Counted from the first letter of the stretch, positions 19,050 through 28,684 are shown. The stretch is 64,000 nt of DNA from Pseudorhizobium banfieldiae (GCF_000967425.1 NZ_FO082820.1:3069501-3133500), one strand, 5' to 3'. The notes: generated by a model not told the origin, from the letters alone. Numbers and translations: made by a program.

Positions 19050-20364
19050 GGCTTCTCTGGTGATCGTCGGCGCTCTGATGGGTGCCACGGCCATGAGCGT
19101 CATCTACTCGGCGGGAGTGCCGGCGCAGGCTGCCGGTCCTTCGACCTATAAGGAACTGTCCATTTTCGGTGACGTCTTCGAGCGGGTGCGGGCACAGTAC
19201 GTGACGCCACCCGACGAGAGCAAACTCGTCGAGAACGCCATCAACGGCATGCTTACCTCCCTCGACCCGCATTCGAGCTTCCTGAATGCGAAGGACGCCG
19301 CGGACATGCGGACCCAGACTCGCGGCGAGTTCGGCGGTCTCGGCATCGAAGTCACCATGGAAAACGAACTAGTGAAGGTGATCGCGCCCATCGATGATAC
19401 GCCGGCATCCCGTGCCGGTATCCTCGCCGGCGACCTGATAGCGGAAATCGACGGTGAGGCCGTGCGCGGCCTGAAGCTCGAGGAAGCGGTCGAGAAGATG
19501 CGCGGTGCGGTCAACACGCCGATCAAGCTGACCATTCTTCGCGAGGGCGCCGACAAGCCTCTCGATATCACCATCACGCGCGAGATCATCGCGGTTCGCG
19601 CCGTCAAGTCGCGCGTCGAGGGAGACGTAGGCTACCTCCGGGTGATCTCATTCACCGAGAAGACCTATGACGACCTCGAGAAGGCGATCGAGAAGATCAA
19701 GACGGAAGTCCCGGCCGACAAGCTGAAGGGCTACGTCCTCGACCTGCGCCTTAACCCGGGCGGCCTTCTGGATCAGGCAATCAACGTCTCCGACGCCTTC
19801 CTTGAGCGCGGCGAGGTGGTCTCCACGCGCGGCCGCAATGCCGACGAGACCCGCCGGTTCAATGCCGGGCCCGGCGACCTCACGGATGGCAAGCCGGTCG
19901 TGGTGCTGATCAACGGTGGCTCTGCCTCGGCATCGGAAATCGTCGCCGGCGCCCTGCAGGACCTGAAGCGGGCAACGGTGCTCGGCACCCGTTCCTTCGG
20001 CAAGGGTTCCGTCCAGACGATCATTCCCCTTGGCGAAAGCGGCGCGCTCCGGCTGACGACAGCACTTTACTACACGCCTTCCGGCACCTCGATCCAGGGC
20101 ACTGGTATCAACCCGGACATCAAGGTCGATCAGCCGCTGCCCGAAGAGCTTCAGGGCAAGGTGCGTGCCGAAGGCGAATCGAGCCTGCGCGGCCATATCC
20201 CCGGTCAGAACGAGACGGATGAAGGCTCCGGCTCGGTCGCCTACGTCCCGCCGGAGGCAAAGGACGACGTGCAGTTGAACTACGCCCTCGATCTGTTGCG
20301 CGGCAACAAGACCGACCCGAGCTTCCCGCCGAGCCCGGACAAGGCGGCAGCGGTAAAGCAGTAA
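19039..20364 (+). CDS. ctpA: Carboxy-terminal processing protease (S41)
   Basis: Periplasmic serine protease. 441 residues: N-terminal signal anchor (ASLVIVGALMGATAMS), a PDZ domain at about 95-170 (GGLGIEVTMENELVKVIAP), and the S41 core with GGSASASE at 293-300 (nucleophile Ser) and SFGKGSVQT (Lys322), the Ser-Lys dyad. The ATG at 19039 lies inside the 3' end of envC, giving translational coupling. The order envC-ctpA is conserved in rhizobia, and EnvC and CtpA act together in cell-wall remodelling. A strong hairpin follows. Confidence 0.95.
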   Translation: MIRKASLVIVGALMGATAMSVIYSAGVPAQAAGPSTYKELSIFGDVFERVRAQYVTPPDESKLVENAINGMLTSLDPHSSFLNAKDAADMRTQTRGEFGGLGIEVTMENELVKVIAPIDDTPASRAGILAGDLIAEIDGEAVRGLKLEEAVEKMRGAVNTPIKLTILREGADKPLDITITREIIAVRAVKSRVEGDVGYLRVISFTEKTYDDLEKAIEKIKTEVPADKLKGYVLDLRLNPGGLLDQAINVSDAFLERGEVVSTRGRNADETRRFNAGPGDLTDGKPVVVLINGGSASASEIVAGALQDLKRATVLGTRSFGKGSVQTIIPLGESGALRLTTALYYTPSGTSIQGTGINPDIKVDQPLPEELQGKVRAEGESSLRGHIPGQNETDEGSGSVAYVPPEAKDDVQLNYALDLLRGNKTDPSFPPSPDKAAAVKQ

Positions 20365-20371
20365 GATCTTG

Positions 20372-20396
20372 GAAGCCGGAGCAAACCTCCGGCTTC
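20372..20396 (+). terminator. Terminator-like hairpin after ctpA
   Basis: A perfect 10-bp stem GAAGCCGGAG/CTCCGGCTTC with a 5-nt loop lies 8 nt after the ctpA stop, followed by TTCACCTT. The T-tract is weak, so some transcription probably continues into the deacetylase gene 35 nt on. Confidence 0.65.
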
Positions 20397-20430
20397 TTCA
20401 CCTTCGGCATATCCATCCCCGGACCTTCCC

Positions 20431-21636
20431 TTGGACCCTGACCTGCACGCCCCGCTCGGACAGAAGAGACCGGCCGGAAGAAGACGATGGATTCGCGTCA
20501 CACCCTCGCTTGCCGGGGGCGCAGCCGTTACGACGGCGGTTCTGGCCCTCTCCTTCTACACCATGTCGGAGGAAAGCCGCATTCGCGCTTCCTCGTCCGG
20601 CGCCCCGTCGGAACAGCAACAGACCCTCCGATCCGAGGTCGTGCAATCTGCCACATCCCTAAGCGATGACGCCCTTCGAAGCGGATCCGGTACAGGGGCA
20701 AACGTCGAACGCCTGACGACCGACGACGGGGCGGTGGTGACCAAGTATTCGCCGGGCTTACGCAGCGGTAGCGAGCCGCTCATCCTCCAGGCGCCACGTG
20801 TCGGACAGGACCCAAGGCTGGCCGGTACGCCCAACGAGGAGCTCCTGGAGGATTCTCCCTACGGTCCCTTGCCCGTGGTCGGCACCGATGGACTGCGGCC
20901 CATGGATCACTATGCCCGCCCGTGGTCGGGTGCTCGGGGGACTCGGATTGCCATCATCGTCGGCGGACTCGGCTTGAGCCAGACGGGGACGCAGCGCGCA
21001 ATCGAAGAACTGCCGTCGGAGATCACCCTCGCCTTCGCCGCAAGCGGAAACAGCCTCCAGCGGTGGATGCAGGCATCTCGCCGCCAGGGCCACGAGATTC
21101 TGCTTCAGGTCCCCATGGAGCCTTTCGGCTCCTCGGATACGGAAGGCGATCCCAACACCTTGCTCGTCGACGCGCCGCAGGCGAAGAACCTGGAGCGGCT
21201 GCATGAAGCGATGGCACGCATTACGGGCTATACAGGCATCATGAACCATCTCGGTGGACGGTTGCTCTCCAACGTCGATGCGCTGGAACCCCTTCTGCGC
21301 GATGTGAGCGCCCGCGGCCTGCTGTTCCTTGACGATGGCTCATCCGCACGATCCACAAGCGGCACACTCGCTAAGACAATGGACTTGCCCCATGCCTTTG
21401 CCGACATGACGCTGGACGGTCAGGTGGAAACCGCGGCGATCCTGCGCAAGCTTGACGACCTGGAGCGTCTTGCGCTGCGAAAGGGAAGTGCTATCGGTGT
21501 CGCTTCGGCCTTCGACGAGTCCGTGCAGGCAATTCGCCAATGGGTTCAGGAGGCGAGCCGCCGCGGGATTGAGATCGTGGGGGTCTCGGCTTTGGCCGAC
21601 GACCCGACCGGCTATCGCGCAGAGGTGAACCAATGA
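20431..21636 (+). CDS. Divergent polysaccharide deacetylase family protein (YibQ-like)
   Basis: 401 residues. One N-terminal membrane segment (about 24-42), a low-complexity linker, then a DUF610/divergent polysaccharide-deacetylase domain from about 165 ([44 protein letters not shown]). The HGxxH metal motif of true NodB deacetylases is not evident, so catalysis is doubtful. A TTG at 20431 is the apparent start. The conserved place between ctpA and rppH suggests envelope work linked to EnvC and CtpA. It overlaps rppH by ATGA. Confidence 0.85.
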   Translation: MDPDLHAPLGQKRPAGRRRWIRVTPSLAGGAAVTTAVLALSFYTMSEESRIRASSSGAPSEQQQTLRSEVVQSATSLSDDALRSGSGTGANVERLTTDDGAVVTKYSPGLRSGSEPLILQAPRVGQDPRLAGTPNEELLEDSPYGPLPVVGTDGLRPMDHYARPWSGARGTRIAIIVGGLGLSQTGTQRAIEELPSEITLAFAASGNSLQRWMQASRRQGHEILLQVPMEPFGSSDTEGDPNTLLVDAPQAKNLERLHEAMARITGYTGIMNHLGGRLLSNVDALEPLLRDVSARGLLFLDDGSSARSTSGTLAKTMDLPHAFADMTLDGQVETAAILRKLDDLERLALRKGSAIGVASAFDESVQAIRQWVQEASRRGIEIVGVSALADDPTGYRAEVNQ

Positions 21637-22160
21637 ACCAACTCCCTAAAGCCGCCGAAGACCTCCCCTACCGACGCTGCGTCGGCGTGATGGTCCTCAA
21701 TCACGAAGGACTGGTCTGGGCCGGGCGTCGCATTCCCGAGGGCAATTCCGAGTATGACGGCTCGCCGCAGCTCTGGCAGATGCCTCAGGGCGGCATCGAC
21801 AAGGATGAGGATCCGCTGGAGGCTGCCTACCGGGAACTCTACGAGGAGACCGGCATCGAGACTGTCTCTCTGCTCGGGCAGAGCCGCAACTGGATCAACT
21901 ACGACCTCCCGCCCCACCTGATCGGCATCGGACTTAAAGGGAAGTACCGCGGCCAGACACAGCGCTGGTTCGCCTTCCGCTTTGAAGGCGACGAACGCGA
22001 AATTCGGATCAACCCGCCGCCGGGCGACCACGCCCCCGAATTCGATGCTTGGGAATGGAAGCCCATGGACGAGCTTCCTGGCCTGATCATCCCGTTCAAG
22101 CGCACGGTTTATGAGCGCGTCGTCTCTGAGTTCGCTCACCTCGGCAAGACGGCAGCCTGA
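21633..22160 (+). CDS. rppH: RNA pyrophosphohydrolase (Nudix)
   Basis: 175 residues. Converts 5'-triphosphate mRNA ends to monophosphate and so triggers decay. The Nudix box begins at [20 protein letters not shown] (residues 53-72) and ends TGI, with all the glutamates present. [11 protein letters not shown] and [11 protein letters not shown] are typical of the RppH/IalA group. The ATGA overlap with the gene upstream supports the start. It is the last gene of the conserved core run and faces the LysR gene convergently, 6 nt away. Confidence 0.95.
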   Translation: MNQLPKAAEDLPYRRCVGVMVLNHEGLVWAGRRIPEGNSEYDGSPQLWQMPQGGIDKDEDPLEAAYRELYEETGIETVSLLGQSRNWINYDLPPHLIGIGLKGKYRGQTQRWFAFRFEGDEREIRINPPPGDHAPEFDAWEWKPMDELPGLIIPFKRTVYERVVSEFAHLGKTAA

Positions 22161-22166
22161 CGAACT

Positions 22167-23342
22167 TCAGCCGTCCGGCGAAAGCTCCGAGACGATCTCC
22201 ATCATCTGCTGCTGTACCCGGGTCGGCTGCCAGTTCCCGCGATAGGTGAGCCCAATCGGACGAATGAGGTGATCGGTGGAGAAAGGGATTTGCGCAAGCA
22301 GCCCGTGATCGCATTCCGGCTTCGACTGGTGGCGGGAGATACAGCCGAGATGATCGCTTTCACTGAGAACGCCCCGCATCAAGAGAAGCGATCCGGATTC
22401 AATCAGCCGCTGCGGTGTCGCCTTGCCCTCTGATGTGAACAGCGTCTCGAACTGCGTTCGTGTAGGCGTCCCGAGCCGAGGCACCACCCAGGGATAGGCA
22501 AGAAGATCATCTACGCTCACCGAGGTCTGTTTTGCGAGCGGATGGTCCGGCCGGGCGAGAAGCGCAAGTCGGTCGTCGAACAGCCTTTCCTGAATGACAT
22601 CCTCTATGGGAGCAGGCTCGCGCAGGGCGCCCACGAGAAAGTCGATCGAGCCGCGCCGCAGGTCTCCCAGAAGGGCATCATAGGTTCCATCGATAATGCG
22701 GACCGCGAATGTGGGATACTGTTGGCGGAACCGCGCAAGGGCGCGCGGCAGCAGTATCGACCTGGCTAGCGGCATTGCGCCGATCACGACCGCACCAGCC
22801 TCGCTTCCATCGAACTGCGCGAGTTCCGCATCGGCCTGGTCGAACTCGTAGATGGCAAGGCGCGCTGCCTGCGCCAGCGCCTGGCACAGGCGCGTCGGCA
22901 GGATCCCGAAGGATGTCCGCTCGAACAGGGTTCGCGCGGCCTCCTGTTCGATCTGCGTCACCGCGCGATGGACGGTGGGCTGGGCCAGACCGAGGCGCCG
23001 CGCCGCAAGGGTGAAGTTCTCGCTTTCGCTGACAGCGATCAGAGCCTGCAGTTGAGCATAGGTCAGGGAGATCCGCAGCCGCGGCGAGATTTCCCCAAGG
23101 ATCGGGTCGAGGAGAGCGAATGCGCTCTCGACTCGCTTCAGCAGGATTTCTCCACGCGGTGTAAGAAAGAACCCGTGCCGGGTGCGATCGAAGAGCGGCC
23201 CGCCCGCCTCCCGCTCCAGCTTGTTGATCGCCTGGGTGACCGCCGGCTGGGAAAGATGCCATTTCTCCGACGTCGCCGTCAGCGACTTCAATTCCGCAAC
23301 GGCGGCGAAGAACCTCAGATGTCTGAGATTGCGGGGAATCAT
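22167..23342 (-). CDS. LysR-type regulator with two HTH domains
   Basis: 391 residues, about 90 more than a usual LysR protein. Residues 1-62 form a LysR HTH (LRHLRFFAAVAELKSLTATS, then LSQPAVTQAINKLERE). A second complete LysR-like HTH follows at about 90-150 (AQLQALIAVSESENFTLAAR, LAQPTVHRAVTQIEQEA), then one inducer-binding domain (SEAGAVVIGAMPLARSILLP onward). The ATG at 23342 overlaps the stop of the upstream dehydrogenase gene (ATGA), which rules out the much longer upstream frame. By position it should control the divergent gal/lig-like operon and its own operon. Confidence 0.9.
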   Translation of the reverse strand: MIPRNLRHLRFFAAVAELKSLTATSEKWHLSQPAVTQAINKLEREAGGPLFDRTRHGFFLTPRGEILLKRVESAFALLDPILGEISPRLRISLTYAQLQALIAVSESENFTLAARRLGLAQPTVHRAVTQIEQEAARTLFERTSFGILPTRLCQALAQAARLAIYEFDQADAELAQFDGSEAGAVVIGAMPLARSILLPRALARFRQQYPTFAVRIIDGTYDALLGDLRRGSIDFLVGALREPAPIEDVIQERLFDDRLALLARPDHPLAKQTSVSVDDLLAYPWVVPRLGTPTRTQFETLFTSEGKATPQRLIESGSLLLMRGVLSESDHLGCISRHQSKPECDHGLLAQIPFSTDHLIRPIGLTYRGNWQPTRVQQQMMEIVSELSPDG

Positions 23343-24226
23343 AGGGTGCGGAGGACTGCGTCGCAGCGCTGTGCCAGATCGTCGTCGCCCGGATCGAGGC
23401 GGAGGTCGGAGATGATCCGCTGCCACCTGACCGTGCCGCTGCTCATCCAGTCGGGCAACCCGAATTCCCGCAGCGTCACGCAGACTTCCTCGACCTCGGC
23501 GGCCCGCCGGGCGCCATGAACGATCATCCGTTCGAGGTTGTAGGATCCCCGGGCGCGCCAGTCTATGCCCGGATCGGAGGCTTGCAGCGAGGCAAGCACC
23601 GCATCCTCGACCCCAGCCCTTCGCGCCGCAAGCAGACATTCGGTCGTCAGCGCCTCCAGGCCCTTGATGATCACCGAGCGCAGCATCTTCACGCTCGACG
23701 CATCGCCCACCTTTTCCCCCGTGAGGCGCGGGCGCATGTCCAGTTGATCGAGCAGGCCAACCACCGCACCTGCATGCGGCCCTGCCAGCAGAAGCGGCAC
23801 CTGGTGCCTTTTCGGATAGACGGGCGCCATGACGGCAACATCCACATAGCGGCCACCGGCTTCCTCGATAAGCGCAGCCGCCTTCTGCTTCGTTTGCGGC
23901 GCGCAGGAGTTGCAGTCCAGCCAGTAGGCGCCTGGCGTCAGATAGGGCACGGCTGCACGGGCAGCTTCCAGTGCCTGGTCCGCCGTCACGAGGCTGAAGA
24001 TCAGACCTGTCCCATCGAGAGCCGCTTCAAGATGCGCGACTGGTTCTACGCCCGCCGCTTCACACCGCGTCTTCACCTGCTCGGCGGCTTCCGTATCCTG
24101 CAGCTTCAGATCATAAGCGCGAACACCTCGTGCAGGCGCGGCTTGCCAGCCGGAGGCGATCGCATGCGCTGCTTCGCCGAATCCCACAAAGGTGATTCTT
24201 GGGAAATTTCCTGCGGTATCGGTCAT
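23339..24226 (-). CDS. NAD(P)-binding DUF1932-type dehydrogenase
   Basis: 295 residues in the 6-phosphogluconate / 3-hydroxyisobutyrate dehydrogenase superfamily. The N-terminal Rossmann fold has ITFVGFGEAAHAIASG (GxGxxA). LDCNSCAPQTKQKAA resembles the substrate loop, and the catalytic-lysine region reads GDASSVKMLRSVIIKGLEAL. The C-terminal domain is DUF1932. It is translated just ahead of the LysR gene and diverges from the ring-cleavage operon, so it probably acts on an aromatic-pathway intermediate. A hydroxymuconic semialdehyde or a side-chain alcohol is possible; the substrate is a guess. Confidence 0.8.
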   Translation of the reverse strand: MTDTAGNFPRITFVGFGEAAHAIASGWQAAPARGVRAYDLKLQDTEAAEQVKTRCEAAGVEPVAHLEAALDGTGLIFSLVTADQALEAARAAVPYLTPGAYWLDCNSCAPQTKQKAAALIEEAGGRYVDVAVMAPVYPKRHQVPLLLAGPHAGAVVGLLDQLDMRPRLTGEKVGDASSVKMLRSVIIKGLEALTTECLLAARRAGVEDAVLASLQASDPGIDWRARGSYNLERMIVHGARRAAEVEEVCVTLREFGLPDWMSSGTVRWQRIISDLRLDPGDDDLAQRCDAVLRTL

Positions 24227-24293
24227 TAGCCGTCTCCTCCATTGGCGGGTGAGTGTGGCAAGGCGCAGCGAGCAAATCCAGACCCTATAGCTT

Positions 24294-24308
24294 GAAGTTA
24301 TGAACTTC
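24294..24308. promoter_or_regulatory. Inverted repeat between divergent operons, likely LysR operator
   Basis: GAAGTT-ATG-AACTTC is a perfect 6-3-6 inverted repeat in the 154-bp divergent region (24227-24380) between the dehydrogenase-LysR operon and galB. LysR proteins usually bind such interrupted palindromes upstream of the gene they control. Position and symmetry make it the best operator candidate here. A GGGGAGG ribosome-binding site for galB lies at the right end of the region. Confidence 0.6.
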
Positions 24309-24380
24309 CGACGTCTTTCCATTTGATCTGGATGAGCACACGAAACAACCCTAAGCTAATGGAAAACCGGGGAGGCCTTC

Positions 24381-25118
24381 ATGCCCAGCGAGAATAAGAC
24401 TGCCCTCGTCATCAGTGCCCATGCCGCCGACTTTGTCTGGCGGTGCGGTGGCGCGATCGCGCTTCATGCGCAACTTGGCTACAACGTTACCGTCGTCTGC
24501 CTCTCGTTCGGAGAGCGCGGTGAAAGCGCCAAGCTCTGGAAGCAGGAGGGCATGACGCTCGATCGCGTCAAGGATGCCCGGCGCGCAGAGTCCGAGCGTG
24601 CTGCCGAGGCTCTTGGCGTACACGACCTCGTCTGCATGGATCTCGGCGACTATCCCCTGGAACTGACGCGCGAGAACAAGAACGCGCTGGTTGATGTCAT
24701 TCGACAGGTCCAGCCGCGCTTCATGCTCAGCCACTCGCAGTACGATCCCTATAACACAGATCATATGTATGCGACGCAGGTCGCGCTCGAGTGCCGAATG
24801 ATTGCCCAGGCTTGGGGCCACAATCCCGGCCAGAAGGTTCTTGGCGCACCGCAACTTTATCTGTTCGAACCGCATCAGACCGAGCAGATGGGCTGGAAGC
24901 CGGACACCTTCCTCGACATCACCCCGGTCTGGGACAAGAAGCGGGCGGCGATCGAGTGCATGGAGGGTCAGGAGCACCTGTGGGAATACTACACGCGCGT
25001 TGCCATCAATCGCGCCAATCACTTCAAACGAAACTCCGGTGGACAGTCCGGTGGCCGCGACTGCAAGTATGCGGAGGGCTTCCAGTCGATCTTTCCGCGA
25101 ACAGTGGATGAGCTGTAA
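24381..25118 (+). CDS. galB: 4-oxalomesaconate hydratase, PIG-L/LmbE metal-dependent type (GalB-like)
   Basis: 245 residues. SAHAADFVWRCGGAIALH matches the start of GalB of gallate degradation, where the PIG-L motif AHPDD has become AH-x-AD. CLSFGERGESAKLW and HSQYDPYNTDHMYAT are further GalB-like stretches, the last holding a metal-binding histidine. It hydrates 4-oxalomesaconate to 4-carboxy-4-hydroxy-2-oxoadipate. First gene of a four-gene operon with the dioxygenase, aldolase and tautomerase. Confidence 0.88.
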   Translation: MPSENKTALVISAHAADFVWRCGGAIALHAQLGYNVTVVCLSFGERGESAKLWKQEGMTLDRVKDARRAESERAAEALGVHDLVCMDLGDYPLELTRENKNALVDVIRQVQPRFMLSHSQYDPYNTDHMYATQVALECRMIAQAWGHNPGQKVLGAPQLYLFEPHQTEQMGWKPDTFLDITPVWDKKRAAIECMEGQEHLWEYYTRVAINRANHFKRNSGGQSGGRDCKYAEGFQSIFPRTVDEL

Positions 25119-25129
25119 GGAGCGCGAGC

Positions 25130-26086
25130 ATGGAGCCCTGCCACGACATCGCGCATCTCGCACATGTGGAAATGTACACCGACAGATACGAAGAAAGCCT
25201 CGACTTCTTCACCCGTGTCTACGGCCTTAAGCTTTCGGGTGAGGACGAGACGTCTGCCTATCTTCGGGCATGGGATGACTACGAGTTCCACTCGCTGAAG
25301 CTGACGCGCCATCATCAAACCGGCATAGGCCACGTTGCCTACCGGGCGACCTCACCCGAAGCGCTTGAGCGGCGAGTAGAGGCGATTAAAGCCTCGGGCT
25401 ACACAGTCCATGGCTGGACCGACGGCGATCTCGGTCACGGCAGGGCGTTCCGGTTTGAGGATCCCTTCGGCCACATCTTCGAAATCTACTGGGATACCAA
25501 CTGGTACCAGCCGCAGATCGAGGCGGAGCGGGCTGCACTGAAGAACACTGCGTCGGCCTTCACCGGCGCCGCGCCGCGCCGGCTCGACCACCTGAACTTG
25601 CTGTCCAGCGACGTGACCGAATTCAGGCGCTTCATGGAGACCTGCCTCGGCTCCCGCGTCACGGAGATGATCCAGCTCGACAATGGGCGTATCGGCGGCT
25701 GCTGGTTCACCGTGAACAACAAGACCTATGACCTCGCCTGTACTGAGGAACACGGCGGGGGCAGCGGACGCCTGCACCACGTCACCTATGCGACAGACCA
25801 GCGTGAGGACATTCTCCGGGCTGCCGACATCTTCCTGCAGAATGGGGTCCATATCGAGACAGGTCCGCACAAGCACGCCATCCAGGGCACGTTCTTCCTC
25901 TATGTCTGGGAACCCGCAGGAAACCGGATTGAGCTGGCAAATGCTGGCGCTCGACTGATCCTCGCCCCCGACTGGAAGCCCGTTGTATGGACGGAGGCGG
26001 ACCGCAAGAAGGGTCAGGCCTGGGGTCTCAAGACGATCGAGACATTCCATACGCACGGCACGCCGCCGGTAAGGAAGGAGCACTGA
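25130..26086 (+). CDS. Type I (VOC-fold) extradiol ring-cleavage dioxygenase
   Basis: 318 residues with two VOC domains (about 8-140 and 148-275). Candidate Fe(II)/Mn(II) ligands of the C-terminal domain are the histidines of RLDHLNLL and RLHHVTYA and the glutamate of GNRIELAN, the 2-His-1-carboxylate facial triad of catechol-2,3-dioxygenase-like enzymes. [17 protein letters not shown] closes domain 1. It sits where gallate or protocatechuate clusters normally carry a type II (LigAB/GalA) dioxygenase, with products handled by GalB, GalC and GalD homologues. It therefore probably opens a di- or trihydroxybenzoate ring, but the exact substrate is unknown. Confidence 0.83.
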   Translation: MEPCHDIAHLAHVEMYTDRYEESLDFFTRVYGLKLSGEDETSAYLRAWDDYEFHSLKLTRHHQTGIGHVAYRATSPEALERRVEAIKASGYTVHGWTDGDLGHGRAFRFEDPFGHIFEIYWDTNWYQPQIEAERAALKNTASAFTGAAPRRLDHLNLLSSDVTEFRRFMETCLGSRVTEMIQLDNGRIGGCWFTVNNKTYDLACTEEHGGGSGRLHHVTYATDQREDILRAADIFLQNGVHIETGPHKHAIQGTFFLYVWEPAGNRIELANAGARLILAPDWKPVVWTEADRKKGQAWGLKTIETFHTHGTPPVRKEH

Positions 26087-26087
26087 G

Positions 26088-26759
26088 ATGGCCGTCGTGG
26101 TTCAAAATATCGAGCGCGCCGATCCCTCCGTGATTGACCGGCTTGCCACAGCTGGCGTGGCGACGGTTCATGAGGCGCAGGGCCGACGCGGCTGCCTCGC
26201 CTCCTACATGCGCCCCATCTATGCCGGTGCACAGGTCGCCGGTTCAGCGGTGACGATCTCTGCCCCTCCCGGCGACAACTGGATGGTCCACGTTGCAATC
26301 GAGCAGCTCCGCGAAGGCGACATCCTGGTGCTCGCACCCACCTCGCCTTGCGACAACGGCTATTTCGGCGATCTTCTGGCGACCTCAGCCAAGGCCCGTG
26401 GCTGCCGCGGTCTGGTGATCGACGCCGGCGTGCGCGACATTCGCGACCTGACCGCGATGGGCTTCCCTGTCTGGTCCAAGGCGATCTCTGCCGAGGGTAC
26501 GGTAAAGGAGACCCTTGGCTCCGTGAACGTTCCCATCGTCTGCGCCGGCGCTGCCATCGAAGCCGGCGACATCATCGTTGCGGACGACGACGGCGTGGTG
26601 GTCGTCAAGCGGGCCGAGGCCGAAACTGTCGCGATTGCCGCCGAGAAACGCTTGGCTGCCGAAGAGGCCAAGCGCAAGCGCCTGGCGTCCGGCGAGCTCG
26701 GTCTCGACATCTACTCCATGCGCGAAAGGCTTGCGGAGAAAGGACTGAAATATGTCTGA
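26088..26759 (+). CDS. galC: 4-carboxy-4-hydroxy-2-oxoadipate aldolase / oxaloacetate decarboxylase (LigK/GalC type)
   Basis: 223 residues of the RraA-like fold. [57 protein letters not shown] and GVRDIRDL are LigK/GalC landmarks; the arginine and aspartate of the GVRD stretch contribute to the substrate and metal site. It splits the hydratase product into pyruvate and oxaloacetate. It starts one base after the dioxygenase stop and overlaps galD by 8 nt. Confidence 0.92.
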   Translation: MAVVVQNIERADPSVIDRLATAGVATVHEAQGRRGCLASYMRPIYAGAQVAGSAVTISAPPGDNWMVHVAIEQLREGDILVLAPTSPCDNGYFGDLLATSAKARGCRGLVIDAGVRDIRDLTAMGFPVWSKAISAEGTVKETLGSVNVPIVCAGAAIEAGDIIVADDDGVVVVKRAEAETVAIAAEKRLAAEEAKRKRLASGELGLDIYSMRERLAEKGLKYV

Positions 26760-27819
26760 TCCTTGCGCGGACGGCATCCCATGTCTCTGGATGCGGGGGG
26801 GAACGTCGAAGGGAGCTGTTTTCCTTGCCTCGGATCTACCCTCCGACTCGAAAACGCGAGACAGCCTGCTCCTGAAGATCATGGGATCTCCTGACGCACG
26901 GCAGATCGATGGCATAGGGGGAGCCGATCCGCTCACCTCGAAGGTGGCCATACTCTCCCCCTCTTCGCGGCCCGACGCGGACATCGACTACCTCTTCCTG
27001 CAGGTCTTCGTGGATCAGGCGGTGGTCACGGATGCCCAGGGTTGCGGCAATATCCTGGCAGCCACGGCCCCGGCAGCAATCGAGCGAGGCCTCGTCTCTG
27101 CCGAAGATGGCGTGACACCGGTCCGCGTGCACATGCTTAACACCGGGGAGGTATCGCTTGCAAAGGTCTGTACTCCGGGTCGCAGGGTGAGCTACAGGGG
27201 CGGCGCGCGCATCGACGGCGTTCCTGGTCATCATGCAGCAATCCCCCTCCTGTTTCAGAACACGGAAGGCTCCATGTGCGGAGCGCTCCTTCCATCGGGA
27301 AACGTCAGAGACACCATTGAAGGCGTCGAATGCACTGTGATCGACAACGGCATGCCAATCGTCATCCTCCGCGCTTCGGACTTCGGCCTCACCGGCACCG
27401 AAAGCAAGGAGGATCTGGATGGCAATGCCGACCTGAAGCGGAGATTGGAGACGATACGGCTTGCGGTGGGGCCGCTGATGAACCTGGGCGACGTTGCCGA
27501 GAAATCGGTCCCGAAGATGACACTGGTTTCGGCTCCGCAACAGGGTGGGACGATCAGCACCCGCAGCTTCATCCCTCACCGCTGCCACGCCTCGATCGGC
27601 GTCTTCGCAGCCGTCAGTGTCGCAACTGCCTGCACCCTCCCCGGCTCCGTCGCAGCCGGCATTGCCGAACTGCCTGATGACGAACGATTTCTCGTGGAGC
27701 ATCCGAGCGGCGCGGCCGAGGTTCTCGTTCATCGCGATCCGGACGGGAAGATCACCGGAGTAGGGACGCTCCGCACGGCGCGCAAGCTGTTCGACGGCAG
27801 AGTTTTCCCGGCGCCGTGA
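26752..27819 (+). CDS. galD: 4-oxalomesaconate tautomerase (PrpF/GalD family)
   Basis: 355 residues. [20 protein letters not shown] at the N terminus and [17 protein letters not shown] are PrpF-family signatures, with a diaminopimelate-epimerase-like fold. QPQGGTI-type [12 protein letters not shown] and [15 protein letters not shown] follow. GalD interconverts the keto and enol forms of 4-oxalomesaconate so that GalB can hydrate it. A tautomerase is needed mainly when ring cleavage yields the keto form, as from gallate. Confidence 0.9.
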   Translation: MSDPCADGIPCLWMRGGTSKGAVFLASDLPSDSKTRDSLLLKIMGSPDARQIDGIGGADPLTSKVAILSPSSRPDADIDYLFLQVFVDQAVVTDAQGCGNILAATAPAAIERGLVSAEDGVTPVRVHMLNTGEVSLAKVCTPGRRVSYRGGARIDGVPGHHAAIPLLFQNTEGSMCGALLPSGNVRDTIEGVECTVIDNGMPIVILRASDFGLTGTESKEDLDGNADLKRRLETIRLAVGPLMNLGDVAEKSVPKMTLVSAPQQGGTISTRSFIPHRCHASIGVFAAVSVATACTLPGSVAAGIAELPDDERFLVEHPSGAAEVLVHRDPDGKITGVGTLRTARKLFDGRVFPAP

Positions 27820-27853
27820 ACACGGATCGCGATCCAAAAACGATGTGCTCGGT

Positions 27854-28684
27854 TTAACCTGGCTTCGCCACTCCGGCGCCTCCGGCCACGGCCTTCCAGA
27901 GCGCCTGCATCACCCGACGACCCCCTTTGCGCCGCAGGCAACCATCCCTGTCGTAGAAGAACATCATGCGGCGGCGGGCGAAGACATGCGCCATACAGAG
28001 CGCGAAAGCCACTCCGACAGCCCAGCCCATCAGCGTATCGCTGGGCCAATGCGCGCCGACCAGCTGCCGTGAAAACGTGATCAACACGCCGACGGGGATG
28101 AAAAGCGAGCGCAGTCGGGGAAAGACCAGCGCCAGCGACATCGCCATCGCACCGGCCGTCGCCGAGTGTCCCGATGGAAATGCGGCGAAGTCGGAGTCGA
28201 AGGTGAAGGGCTCGAAGTGAAGATGCCCGTAGGTTTCAAGAAGCTTGGGCCGTGCACGTCCGATCACGTTCTTGACCAGCGCAGCCGTCAGCCCGCCTCC
28301 GGCGACTGACAGAAAGATGAAGGCTGCTGCCGCAGTGATGGAATTCGCGCCGACCACCACCCGTCGACGCAATCGGCTGGAGGGGACGAGAACGCTGAGG
28401 ATAAGCACGATACCGCTCGTCACCAGAATCTCGACGCCTTCACCCAGGTCCGTGATCCACTGGGCGAATGGGCGAAGTTCCGCGGGAAAGTCTTTCATCC
28501 AGCGGCCTAGAGTGAGATCTGCCGAAAGCATCAGCGAAACTGAAAGCAACAGAAAAATGCCAAGGATGAGGACGGGTCGTTCCAGCGGTGCCCGTCTTTT
28601 CGGGTAAGACACGACAGGGGGAGAGAACAGGCGTTCGAAGCCTGCGGCTATCCTCGGCCTGCTATCCCCCAATGCGGCGCCCAT
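27854..28684 (-). CDS. PAP2-family membrane phosphatase
   Basis: About 276 residues with six hydrophobic segments. The three phosphatase motifs are present: KNVIGRARP, FPSGHSA and SRQLVGAHWPSD. It probably dephosphorylates a lipid (undecaprenyl diphosphate, phosphatidate or lipid A). The ATG at 28684 has GGGAG at good spacing; the ATG at 28696 is the alternative. It stands between two aromatic operons without an evident link to either. The 106 bases upstream show no gene. Confidence 0.85.
   Translation of the reverse strand: MGAALGDSRPRIAAGFERLFSPPVVSYPKRRAPLERPVLILGIFLLLSVSLMLSADLTLGRWMKDFPAELRPFAQWITDLGEGVEILVTSGIVLILSVLVPSSRLRRRVVVGANSITAAAAFIFLSVAGGGLTAALVKNVIGRARPKLLETYGHLHFEPFTFDSDFAAFPSGHSATAGAMAMSLALVFPRLRSLFIPVGVLITFSRQLVGAHWPSDTLMGWAVGVAFALCMAHVFARRRMMFFYDRDGCLRRKGGRRVMQALWKAVAGGAGVAKPG

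Noticed and set aside
23343..23639. N-terminal extension of the LysR gene by 99 codons
   Set aside because: The extension overlaps the dehydrogenase gene in another frame and is arginine-rich and non-conserved in appearance. The ATGA overlap and the HTH position fix the start at 23342.
27824..27840. GGATCGCGATCC palindrome followed by A5 after galD
   Set aside because: For galD transcription the run after the stem is A, not T, and on the other strand the T-run comes before the stem. The arms are too short for a terminator.
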